From: Myxococcota bacterium
GTDB lineage: Bacteria > Myxococcota > B64-G9
Reading direction: 5' to 3'
Assembly (NCBI GenBank): GCA_022710975.1
Contig: JAKLGA010000004.1
Location: 365,084-429,083 of the forward strand
DNA: 64,000 nucleotides
The position numbers and the translations under genes are program-made. Each line of letters begins with the position of its first letter. Position 1 is the first letter of the stretch. This document shows positions 56,901 to 64,000 of this stretch, piece after piece. Under the pieces are notes generated by a model. It ran no database searches. It was not told where the DNA came from and worked only from the letters and a program-made list of their open reading frames with translations.

Positions 56901-59900
56901 TCACGGGCCCTGCAGGGGGCGTAGCTCGAAGCCGTCCAGCGAACGTCCGGCCGCGAGCTCGGCCTGGCGCAGGAGCTCGGCGGGCGAGGCCTCCTCGGCG
57001 CCGCCGAAGTCGAGCGGGTACAGGCGGATGTCGTAGCGGTCCCCGACCGCCAGGGTGCGGCTGTCGGGGGAGAAGGCCACCCCCGTCACCGAGCTGTCGG
57101 TCTGGAGCTCCAGGACCGCCTCGCCCTGCGGGAGCGACCACAGCACCACGCGGCTGTCGTCCCCGGCCGAGGCCAGCCAGCGCCCGTCGGGTGAGACGCT
57201 CAGGTTGTTGACCCACTGGCGGTGCCAGGCGAGCTCCTGCTCGGCTTTCCCGCTGGAGAGGTCCCAGAGCAGGATGCGGCCGTCCTTGGCCGAGGAGGCC
57301 AGGCGTCGATCGCGGTCGAAGAACGCCAGCCCGGAGACCCAGTCCCGGTGGCCGCGCAGGACCATGAGCTCGGTCCCGCGGGTCGTGTCCCACAGCCGGA
57401 CGGTGCGATCTGCGCTGGTCGTGGCCAGGCGCTGTCCGTCCGCCGTCCACTCGCAGACGTAGACGAAGTTCTCGTGGCCGCGCAGCACCAGCTCGGCCTC
57501 GCCGCTGGCGGCGTCGGCGATGCGCACCGTCCTGTCCCGCGAGACGGTGGCCAGCCGCCGGCTGTCCGGGGAGAACGCCACCTTGTAGATCCAATCGTCG
57601 TGCGCCTGGCGCGAGTAGAGCAGCCGTCCGTCCGCGGCGTCCCACACCCGCAGCTCGCCGCGCTGGTCCCCGGAGGCGATGCGCCGGCCGTCCGGCGAGA
57701 AGCGCGCGGTGTACAGCCCGCCCGCGTGCCCGCGGAGCGCCAGCCGCCGCACACCCGTGGCGAGATCCCACACCCCCACGCTGCGGTCCCAGCTGGCCGA
57801 GACCAGCCCTCGTCCGTCCGGGGAGAAGTCCACCTGGTACACCCAGTCGGTGTGCCCCTGGAGGGCCGGAGCCAGCCGCTCGGCGCGCAGATCCCACACC
57901 CGCAGCGAGTGATCGTAGCTCGCGCTGGCGAGCGCGTGGCCGCCCTCGAGGTAGCCGAGGGCACGCACCGAGTCGGTGTGGCCCGAGAGGCGCGCCTGGC
58001 GCTTGCCCGTGTGGGCGTCGTACAGCAGGAGGCTGCGGTCGAAGCCCGCCACGGCCACCTCGTCGCCGTCGGGCCGGAAGGCCACCCCCAGCAGGGTGTC
58101 CGCGTGGTCGGAGAGGCCGAGGCGGATCTGCCCGTCCGCGGGATCCCACAGGAGGAGCTGCTTGTCCCAGCCCGTCGAGGCCACCAGCCGCTCCCTGGGC
58201 GCGAAGGCCACGTCCGAGACTGCGTCCGTGTGGCCGCGGAAGGTGCGGAGCTCCTGGCCCGTGTCGGGCGCCCAGAGCTTGACGGTCTTGTCCCAGCTGG
58301 CCGAGGCCAGCCGGAGACCATCGGGGGAGTAATCCAGGGCCGCCACCAGGTCCTCGTGGGCCGCAAGCTCGCGCCGCGGGGCCGGCCTCGGGGGCAGGTC
58401 CCACAGGCGGATCAGGCCCGACTTGTCGCCGGTCGCAAGGGTCGCGCCGTCAGGCGCGAACGCCAGGCTGGTGACGGCCGCCACGTGCGGCAGCGCGCCC
58501 ACCTGGACGGCGCCAGGCATGCGCCACAGCCTCACCTCGGAGCCATCGCCGCCGGCGGCCAGCAGGTGCCCGTCGGCCGAGAAGGCGACGCAGAAGCACT
58601 TGCTGCGGCTGGCGGGCAGCCGCCCCAGCCGCGCCCCGCTGCGCGCGTCCCACAGCCCCACGCTGCCGTCCTCGACGGCCACGGCCAGCACCTGTCCGTC
58701 GGGCGAGACCGCCAGGCCCGACATGCTCTCGGCGTCCCGGGCGGCGAAGCGCAGCTCGCCGCGCAGCGCGTGCCCGGCCCGGTAGAGCTGGGAGCGGGTC
58801 AGCACCAGCAGGCGCTGGCTGGCCGGGTTGGCGGCGGCGAAGGCGGGGTCGTGGAGCGGGCTGCCGGCTCGGGCCGGGTTGTGTACCCCGGCCGCGGCGG
58901 CGAACACCCGGCCGGCCGCGAAGTCGGTCTCCGCCATGAAGCGGTCGGCCTTCTCGGCGTAGGCCTGCGCCAGGTTGTGGCTGGCCCGCAGGCGCTCGGC
59001 GTGCTCCTCGAGCCGGGCCCGCTCCGCCGTGCGGTAGGCCGAGGTCACCAGGCCCAGCGCCGCGAGCACCACGGCCAGGGCCAGGACGGCGGCGGTGGCG
59101 GCGAACTTATGCCGGGTGGCGAAACGCTTGACCAGCTCCCAGGCGGTGTAGGCGTAGGCCTGCACGCGGCCGCCGGTCAGGTACGCGGACACCTCCGCGG
59201 CCAGCTCGCGCGCGCTCGCGTAGCGCCCGGCGCGCTCCCTGGTCAGGGCCTTCATGGCCACGGCGGCCAGCTCGCGGGGCGCGTCCGGGGCGAGGGCGCG
59301 GACCTCGGGCACCGGCCGGCTGATCACCCGGCCGATGATCTCGTAGGGCGTCTCGCCCACGAAGGGCGGCCGCCCGGTGAGCAGCTCGAACAGCACGGCC
59401 CCCAGGCCCCACACGTCCGAGCGCTCGTCGATCTCCTCGATGCGCCCGTCGGCCTGCTCCGGGCTCATGTAGGAGGGCGTGCCCAGCGCCGAGCCCTCGA
59501 TCGTGTCGCTGGTCCGGCTGGCCTGGAGCTTCTCGACCCGGCGCCCCAGGTCGGAGGCCCGGGTGTCCTCGGCCCCCTGCACCTTGGCCAGGCCCCAGTC
59601 CAGGACCACCGTCTCGCCGAACTCGCCCACCATGACGTTGTCCGGCTTGAGGTCGCGGTGGATCACCCCCCGGCTGTGGGCGAAGGCGATCGCCTGGCAG
59701 AGCCCCAGGAAGTGCTCCAGCAGGCGCAGGCGCTCGCGCAGGCCGCTGGCGGCCCGCAGGGCCTTGGCCAGGGTCCGGCCGCGCACCAGCCGCATGGTGT
59801 AGTAGGGCCGGCCCTCGGGCGAGATGCCCAGCTCGTAGACCGGCACGATGTTCGGGTGCTCGAGCTGCCCGGTGACGCAGGCCTCGCGCACGAAGCGGGC

Positions 59901-60206
59901 GGCCTGGGAGGACTGCGTCACCCCGGGCTGGGAGGTGGCCGCGCCCGGGTTCTCGAGCATCTCCTTCCAGGCGATCTCGCGGCCGAGCAGGAGGTCGTAG
60001 GCCAGCAGCACCCGCGCCTGTCCGCCCCGGCCGTGCTCCCCGCGGATCTCGTAGCGGGGTACCTCCGCGGCCGTCGGCTGGTCCCCGGACGCGGTCCGCG
60101 GGCTCGCCTCGTGGGCGGGCACCACCCTGCCGTCCGGCTCGAGCACCACGGAGCCGGGCAGGTCGAGCCGGGGCAGGGAGTCGCGCTGGGGATCCTCGGG
60201 TTCCAC
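56901..60206 (-). CDS. Ser/Thr protein kinase with transmembrane helix and WD40 propellers
   Basis: A Hanks-type kinase of about 1100 residues. The kinase domain (about 50-330) has GRGGQARVLLAYD (P-loop), IAWKEM (Lys), HRDLKPDNVMVG and LDWGLAK (DWG where most kinases have DFG), then GTPSYMSPEQADG. A transmembrane helix (FAATAAVLALAVVLAALGLV) leads to an extracytoplasmic part with about 13-14 WD40 repeats (pattern ...SPDGxxLASASxDxTVxLWD), enough for two propellers. The start is uncertain: GTG 60206 is conventional, TTG 60242 is the longest option, and a CTG at 60215 has the best-spaced GGAGGT (eight bases). The repeats may sense periplasmic ligands. Confidence 0.92.
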   Translation of the reverse strand: MEPEDPQRDSLPRLDLPGSVVLEPDGRVVPAHEASPRTASGDQPTAAEVPRYEIRGEHGRGGQARVLLAYDLLLGREIAWKEMLENPGAATSQPGVTQSSQAARFVREACVTGQLEHPNIVPVYELGISPEGRPYYTMRLVRGRTLAKALRAASGLRERLRLLEHFLGLCQAIAFAHSRGVIHRDLKPDNVMVGEFGETVVLDWGLAKVQGAEDTRASDLGRRVEKLQASRTSDTIEGSALGTPSYMSPEQADGRIEEIDERSDVWGLGAVLFELLTGRPPFVGETPYEIIGRVISRPVPEVRALAPDAPRELAAVAMKALTRERAGRYASARELAAEVSAYLTGGRVQAYAYTAWELVKRFATRHKFAATAAVLALAVVLAALGLVTSAYRTAERARLEEHAERLRASHNLAQAYAEKADRFMAETDFAAGRVFAAAAGVHNPARAGSPLHDPAFAAANPASQRLLVLTRSQLYRAGHALRGELRFAARDAESMSGLAVSPDGQVLAVAVEDGSVGLWDARSGARLGRLPASRSKCFCVAFSADGHLLAAGGDGSEVRLWRMPGAVQVGALPHVAAVTSLAFAPDGATLATGDKSGLIRLWDLPPRPAPRRELAAHEDLVAALDYSPDGLRLASASWDKTVKLWAPDTGQELRTFRGHTDAVSDVAFAPRERLVASTGWDKQLLLWDPADGQIRLGLSDHADTLLGVAFRPDGDEVAVAGFDRSLLLYDAHTGKRQARLSGHTDSVRALGYLEGGHALASASYDHSLRVWDLRAERLAPALQGHTDWVYQVDFSPDGRGLVSASWDRSVGVWDLATGVRRLALRGHAGGLYTARFSPDGRRIASGDQRGELRVWDAADGRLLYSRQAHDDWIYKVAFSPDSRRLATVSRDRTVRIADAASGEAELVLRGHENFVYVCEWTADGQRLATTSADRTVRLWDTTRGTELMVLRGHRDWVSGLAFFDRDRRLASSAKDGRILLWDLSSGKAEQELAWHRQWVNNLSVSPDGRWLASAGDDSRVVLWSLPQGEAVLELQTDSSVTGVAFSPDSRTLAVGDRYDIRLYPLDFGGAEEASPAELLRQAELAAGRSLDGFELRPLQGP

Positions 60207-60381
60207 GTGCGGCAGATTGACAGACCTCCGGGGCGGAAGCAACCCGCCCCGCGGTCGACCGGAAACCGTTTGACCTCATGGGGATGGGCGTGGTAGGCAT
60301 GCTTGCCCGGAGAGTGAATAGCCGTCCGCGGCCGGCGTCCACACGCACAGGCATCCCGCGGGCGTGGATGCGAGGGAGCAC

Positions 60382-61590
60382 ATGCAGAGGTCCCCGGTTC
60401 TCGTCCTCATCCTGGGGTTCACCCTCGGGCTGGGTGTGGGTTGTTCGGGCGGCCAGACGCGGCCGGACGAGCGCGGCGGCGGCTCGCAGGGCGGCAAGGT
60501 GAAGGGCGACCGGACCATGGTGTCCCACGCCGAGGGCCTGGAGCCGGCCTGGATCCAGGAGTGCCCGGTGCGCAGCGACCAGATCCTGCCCTTCTGCGGC
60601 GAGGCGGTCGAGCAGGCCAGCCAGGCTGGCGCCTGCGCCACCGCGCACGCCAAGGCCGTGGAGAAGCTCAAGGCCTTCATCGGCCAGCAGGTCGGCGCGG
60701 GGCTGGAGGCCGAGGGTGGCGGCGCCTACAGCTTCAAGCTGCAGGGCGGTGACGACCAGGCCATCAGCGTGCGCGGCGTGTGGGAAGACAGCCGCTGGTG
60801 GGAGCAGTACGACGGCGGCTCGGGCCAGACCTACGACTGCTACGTCATGCTGACCTACCCGGCCCTGGAGTACAACGCCCTGGTGGGCAAGGCCCAGGCC
60901 GCCGCGCGCCAGCGCTTCGAGAAGGCCGCGGCCCTGCACGCCGAGGGCAAGGAGCTGCTCGACGGGGGCGTGCCCGCCCAGGCCAAGGTGCGCTTCCAGC
61001 GGGCCCTGGCCCTGCTCCAGGGGTTGAAGGAGAAGTTCCAGACCCGGGACGGCAAGAACTCCGAGATCCTCGTCGAGCAGGTGAACGCCGACCTGAGCGC
61101 GGCCAGCGTCCAGGAGAGCGAGATGGGCAGCACCCTGGTGGTGGCGGTGCTGATGCGCATGGACGGCGCCGACGCCAGGGCCAGCGCGGAGTTCAAGAAG
61201 TTCGAGGCCGACGTGCAGAACATGGTGCTGCAGCGCACCCTCAAGGTGCGTCCGGGCGGACTGGACGGCCCGCAGGTGAGCGCGGTGCTGGCGGGCGACG
61301 TGAAGGCGGCGGTGCAGACGGCCAGGGACAAGAGCGCGGGCTACCTGCTGGTGGTCCTGGTGGACGTGCGGCACGTGACCAAGGACGAGTCCGGCATCTA
61401 CTACTCCAAGGCCGAGGGCCAGGTGCGCCTCATCCGCACCCAGGATGGTCGCGAGCTGGCCACCGCCAACGTGAGCGATCGAACCGGGCACCCCACCTCG
61501 GCCGCCGCGGCCAACGCCAAGGTGCTCGAAACCATCGTCGGCCGTTCGGTCAAGCCGGCGCTGAAGCAGGCGCTGGACAAGATCCAGTAG
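60382..61590 (+). CDS. LPP20-like lipoprotein
   Basis: A 402-residue lipoprotein. The ATG at 60382 follows GAGGGAG and gives a signal sequence ending LGVGCSGG. The N-terminal region (EPAWIQECP... through about residue 160, including YDCYVMLTYPALEYN) resembles LPP20-type lipoproteins. A short TPR-like helical part (AAALHAEGKELLDGGVPAQAKVRFQRALALLQGL) is followed by a CsgG-like C-domain (LVVVLVDVRHVTKDESGIYYSKAEGQVRLIRTQDGRELATANVS). Known relatives are outer-membrane associated. It precedes the thioredoxin-like gene by 20 bases. Confidence 0.72.
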   Translation: MQRSPVLVLILGFTLGLGVGCSGGQTRPDERGGGSQGGKVKGDRTMVSHAEGLEPAWIQECPVRSDQILPFCGEAVEQASQAGACATAHAKAVEKLKAFIGQQVGAGLEAEGGGAYSFKLQGGDDQAISVRGVWEDSRWWEQYDGGSGQTYDCYVMLTYPALEYNALVGKAQAAARQRFEKAAALHAEGKELLDGGVPAQAKVRFQRALALLQGLKEKFQTRDGKNSEILVEQVNADLSAASVQESEMGSTLVVAVLMRMDGADARASAEFKKFEADVQNMVLQRTLKVRPGGLDGPQVSAVLAGDVKAAVQTARDKSAGYLLVVLVDVRHVTKDESGIYYSKAEGQVRLIRTQDGRELATANVSDRTGHPTSAAAANAKVLETIVGRSVKPALKQALDKIQ

Positions 61591-61610
61591 CAACCCCCAA
61601 GGAGGCGAGG

Positions 61611-62204
61611 ATGCGTCGGTTGGCATGGTGGAGCGCGGTGGCGGTCGCGGCCCTGGCCCTGGCCTGGAGCATGCCGGTGGGCGCGGGCGATCCGCCGGCG
61701 GCGCCCAAGGTGAAGGTGGGCGACGACGCGCCCGACTTCTTCCTGCGCGATCTCGAAGGCAACATGATTCGCCTGAGCGACTACGCCTTCAAGGGCCCCG
61801 AGAACCCGCGTCGCCTCAAGCGCAAGGTCCTGCTGGACTTCTTCCGCACGGACTGCAAGCCCTGCATGAAGGAGCTGCCGCAGGTGGTGGAGTTCCACCA
61901 GAACCACAAGGACCGCGTGCAGGTGGTCCTGGTGGCCCTGCTCGAGGAGGAGGACGGGCGCAACAAGCTGGACCGCTGGCTGTCGGCCAACAAGCTGCCC
62001 TTCCCCGTGCTGGTGGACGCCTACGAGAACGTGGCCAAGAAGTACATCGTCCAGGGCGACACCGTGCAGCTCCCCTCCATGTTCCTGATCGACGAGAACG
62101 CCACGGTCCGCGCCCGCCTGGTGGGGCTGCAGGACAACCTCGAGAACGAGCTGAAGTCCGCCCTGGCGGGCGGCAGCCCGGACGCCATCCCGGTCTCCCG
62201 GTGA
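61611..62204 (+). CDS. TlpA/ResA-like thioredoxin-fold protein
   Basis: A 197-residue exported thioredoxin-like protein. The ATG at 61611 follows AAGGAGG and starts a signal peptide ending GAG. The active site is DCKPC within LLDFFRTDCKPCMKELPQVVEFH, as in TlpA/ResA reductants of periplasmic disulfides, and the cis-Pro position is QLPSMFLID. The full fold (GDDAPDFFLRDLEGNMIRLSDY at the start) is present. It may keep cysteines of the neighbouring lipoproteins reduced or isomerised; that is inference. Confidence 0.9.
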   Translation: MRRLAWWSAVAVAALALAWSMPVGAGDPPAAPKVKVGDDAPDFFLRDLEGNMIRLSDYAFKGPENPRRLKRKVLLDFFRTDCKPCMKELPQVVEFHQNHKDRVQVVLVALLEEEDGRNKLDRWLSANKLPFPVLVDAYENVAKKYIVQGDTVQLPSMFLIDENATVRARLVGLQDNLENELKSALAGGSPDAIPVSR

Positions 62205-62226
62205 GGCGCCCGCCGTCGCCCTGGCC

Positions 62227-63861
62227 GTGGCGCCGCTGCTCGCCTGCCTGAGCTGGCTGGTCCGTGCCCTCCCGCGGCGCTGGGCGCTCGGGCTGGGCTC
62301 GGCGCTCGGCTGGCTGTGGTTCCACGTGATCCGCCTGCGCCGGCGGGTGGCGCTCGAGAACCTGCGCCTGGTCCTGCCGGAGCTCGGCCCGCGCGAGCGC
62401 CGGCGGGTGGCCGGGGACAGCCTGCGCGAGCTCGGGCGCTCCGCGGTGGAGCTGCTGCGGGTCCCCGGGCTCGACCGCGAGGCGGCCGGGCGGCTGCTCG
62501 TGCACCAGGGCGAGGAGCACCTGGACGCGGCCCGGGCGCGCGGACGCGGGGTGCTGGTGGTGACCGCCCACTTCGGCAGCTTCGACCTGCTGGCCTGCGC
62601 GGAGGCCCTGCGCGGCCTGCGCCTGGCGGTCGTCAGCCGCGAGCTCCACGCGCGCGGCGCCAACCGCTTCTGGATGCGCCTGCGCGAGCGCGCCGGCCTG
62701 CACATCGTGCCGCCCAGGAACGCCGCGCTGCAGATCCACCGCCTGCTGGCCGAGGGCTGGCTGGTGGCCCTGGTGATCGATCAGCACATGCCGCCGGGGC
62801 GAGGCATCCCGGTGCCCTTCCTCGGCCGGCTCGCCTCGACCACGCACGCCCCGGCGGTCCTGGCGCTCGGCTCGGGCGCCCCCCTGCTGCCGGTCACCAC
62901 CGAGCGCCTGCCCGACGGGCGGCACCGGGTGGTGTTCGAGCCGCCCCGCGACGTGACCGCCCTGCCAGGCGAGGATCGCCGGGCCACCGTCGAGCGCGTG
63001 ACGCGCGAGCTCAACCAGTGGCTCGAGGGGCGGGTGCGCGCCAGGCCGGACCACTGGCTGTGGATCCACCGGCGCTGGAAGCTCGCCGCGCCACCCGCGG
63101 CGGTCCAGCCCGCCCCGCGGACCGGGCTGGCCCCCGCCCTGGTCTGGCTGGGCGCGGCCTGCGGCCTGCTGGGGGTCTTGGGGGGCGGCCTGGCCGCCGG
63201 AGGGGCAGGATCCGACGCGCCCGACGAGACCATCCAGGCCCGGCGGAGGGCGGCCCTGGTCGAGCAGCTCCGCGCGCACGGCATCCAGGACGAGCGGGTG
63301 CTGGCCAGCCTGGGGCGGGTGCCGCGCCACCGCTTCGTGCCGCCCGCGGAACTCGAGGAGGCCTACCACGATCACCCGCTGTCCATCGGGCTGGGCCAGA
63401 CCATCTCCCAGCCCTACATCGTCGCCTACATGACGCAGGCGCTGCGCCTGCGGGGCGGCGAGAAGGTGCTGGAGATCGGCACGGGCTCGGGCTACCAGGC
63501 GGCCGTGCTGGCCGCGCTGGCGGGCAAGGTCTACACCGTCGAGATCCTGCCCGAGCTGTCGGCTCGGGCTGGGCTCACGCTCCGGGCGCTGGGCGTGGAG
63601 AACGTGGAGCTGCGGGCCGGGGACGGCTACCTCGGCTGGCCCGAGCAGGCGCCCTTCGACGCCATCATGCTGACCGCGGCCCCGCGCGTCCTGCCCCAGC
63701 CGCTCGCGCACCAGCTCAAGGAGGGCGGCATCCTCTGCGCCCCGCTCGGCCCGGCGCACGACCAGGTGCTGTTCACCTACCAGAAGCGGAACGGTGAGCT
63801 CGAGGTGATCGACCGGCTGGCCGTGCGCTTCGTGCCCATGACCGGCCAGGCCGAGAGGTAG
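62227..63861 (+). CDS. LpxL/HtrB-like acyltransferase fused to protein-L-isoaspartate methyltransferase
   Basis: A 544-residue fusion in one uninterrupted frame. Residues 1-295 are a lipid A late acyltransferase (LPLAT): RRRVALENLRLVLPEL, VTAHFGSFDLL (HX4D catalytic motif), VVSRELHARGANRFWMRLRE, VIDQHMPPGRGIPVPFLG. A hydrophobic segment (about 300-328, LAPALVWLGAACGLLGVLGG) leads to Pcm (about 335-544), which repairs isoaspartyl residues: VPRHRFVPPAELEEAYHDHPLSIGLGQTISQPYIVAYM, then VLEIGTGSGYQAAVLA and DAIMLTAAP. The GTG at 62227 lacks a clear ribosome binding site. Topology would put Pcm on the far side of the membrane if both segments span it, a repair site outside the cytoplasm. Confidence 0.88.
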   Translation: MAPLLACLSWLVRALPRRWALGLGSALGWLWFHVIRLRRRVALENLRLVLPELGPRERRRVAGDSLRELGRSAVELLRVPGLDREAAGRLLVHQGEEHLDAARARGRGVLVVTAHFGSFDLLACAEALRGLRLAVVSRELHARGANRFWMRLRERAGLHIVPPRNAALQIHRLLAEGWLVALVIDQHMPPGRGIPVPFLGRLASTTHAPAVLALGSGAPLLPVTTERLPDGRHRVVFEPPRDVTALPGEDRRATVERVTRELNQWLEGRVRARPDHWLWIHRRWKLAAPPAAVQPAPRTGLAPALVWLGAACGLLGVLGGGLAAGGAGSDAPDETIQARRRAALVEQLRAHGIQDERVLASLGRVPRHRFVPPAELEEAYHDHPLSIGLGQTISQPYIVAYMTQALRLRGGEKVLEIGTGSGYQAAVLAALAGKVYTVEILPELSARAGLTLRALGVENVELRAGDGYLGWPEQAPFDAIMLTAAPRVLPQPLAHQLKEGGILCAPLGPAHDQVLFTYQKRNGELEVIDRLAVRFVPMTGQAER

Positions 63862-63877
63862 GGGCGGGTTTGAAACC

Positions 63878-64000
63878 TCATGATTGATCGGATCTCTTTT
63901 CCTTTGGCTGAGCGGCGAGCCAGCCGAGCTCGAGCAAGAGAAGCTTGTCGAATCCGCGCCCCAGGGTGAGCCATCCGGGTGGTCCGTTGTTTTTGATGTG
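63878..64000 (-). CDS. C-terminus of a possible IS4-type transposase
   Basis: On the minus strand a frame runs open from the right edge to a TGA at 63878-63880, encoding HIKNNGPPGWLTLGRGF then DKLLLLELGWLAAQP. The PPGWLTLGRG...LLLLELGW pattern recalls the C-terminal tail of IS4-related transposases. The window edge removes the rest, so neither the family nor a complete element can be confirmed. The AT-richer composition of 63862-63900 fits an element boundary. Confidence 0.4.
   Translation of the reverse strand, partial: HIKNNGPPGWLTLGRGFDKLLLLELGWLAAQPKEKRSDQS

Noticed and set aside
1..64000. CRISPR arrays, rRNA operons, complete insertion sequences or prophage
   Set aside because: No regularly spaced repeat-spacer arrays, rRNA sequence, complete transposase with inverted repeats or phage structural genes are visible. 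Only an ORF6N gene and a partial possible transposase at the right edge hint at mobile DNA.

Overview
This 64 kb window is very GC-rich, densely coded bacterial chromosome with G/C-ending codons throughout. It carries lipid A/LPS genes (lpxK, a KdtA-like transferase, two lipid acyltransferases, lptE, MlaF/MlaD), so the cell is Gram-negative. A MYXO-CTERM-type sorting tag, many lipoproteins with Cys-rich or beta-propeller repeats, a Ser/Thr kinase with WD40 repeats, FHA and PilZ proteins and sigma-54 promoters all point to Myxococcota or a close deltaproteobacterial relative. The assignment rests on gene content only.

Layout. 0-4 kb: end of a secreted beta-helix-like protein, FHA and PilZ proteins, and a secreted protein with two tandem beta domains. 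4-12.8 kb: one operon with an active and an inactive M16 peptidase, a NadD-NAD kinase fusion, a NadM-like/methyltransferase fusion, and an amidase that runs in frame through a sorting tag into a beta-propeller protein. 12.8-20.3 kb (minus strand): a lipoprotein, an S1-fold serine protease lipoprotein, and a 1400-residue lipoprotein joining a peptidylarginine-deiminase domain to a caspase-like domain through PKD-like and P-type modules. The protease and the deiminase-caspase gene have matching sigma-54 promoters and shared upstream elements at identical spacing. 20.3-30.5 kb: lipoprotein, spermidine-synthase-like membrane protein, thiD, leuS-lptE-holA, rpsT, mazG, and tRNA-Thr and tRNA-Glu. 30.5-36.5 kb: accessory genes (lipoproteins, an ORF6N protein, a secreted regulatory-domain protein) and thiC. 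36.5-47.3 kb: a Crp/Fnr regulator, mlaF and mlaD, then ffh-rpsP-khpA-rimM-trmD-rplS followed by a membrane-embedded coiled-coil ATPase, rnhB and a propeller lipoprotein. 47.3-52.5 kb: GT-C membrane protein, srkA, yraN, a zinc-ribbon membrane protein and rsmI. 52.5-64 kb: a small non-coding unit ending in a strong terminator, the cell-envelope cluster (DUF374-kdtA-GT9-lpxK), a Ser/Thr kinase with WD40 repeats, an LPP20-like lipoprotein, a thioredoxin-like protein, an LpxL-Pcm fusion and, at the right edge, the 3' end of a possible transposase.

Best candidate for an undescribed system: the deiminase-caspase lipoprotein with its neighbouring serine protease. Two proteolytic activities and one arginine-modifying activity are exported by adjacent genes with a common promoter architecture. 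Conceptually this resembles the gingipain plus PPAD pair of Porphyromonas, here partly merged into one polypeptide.
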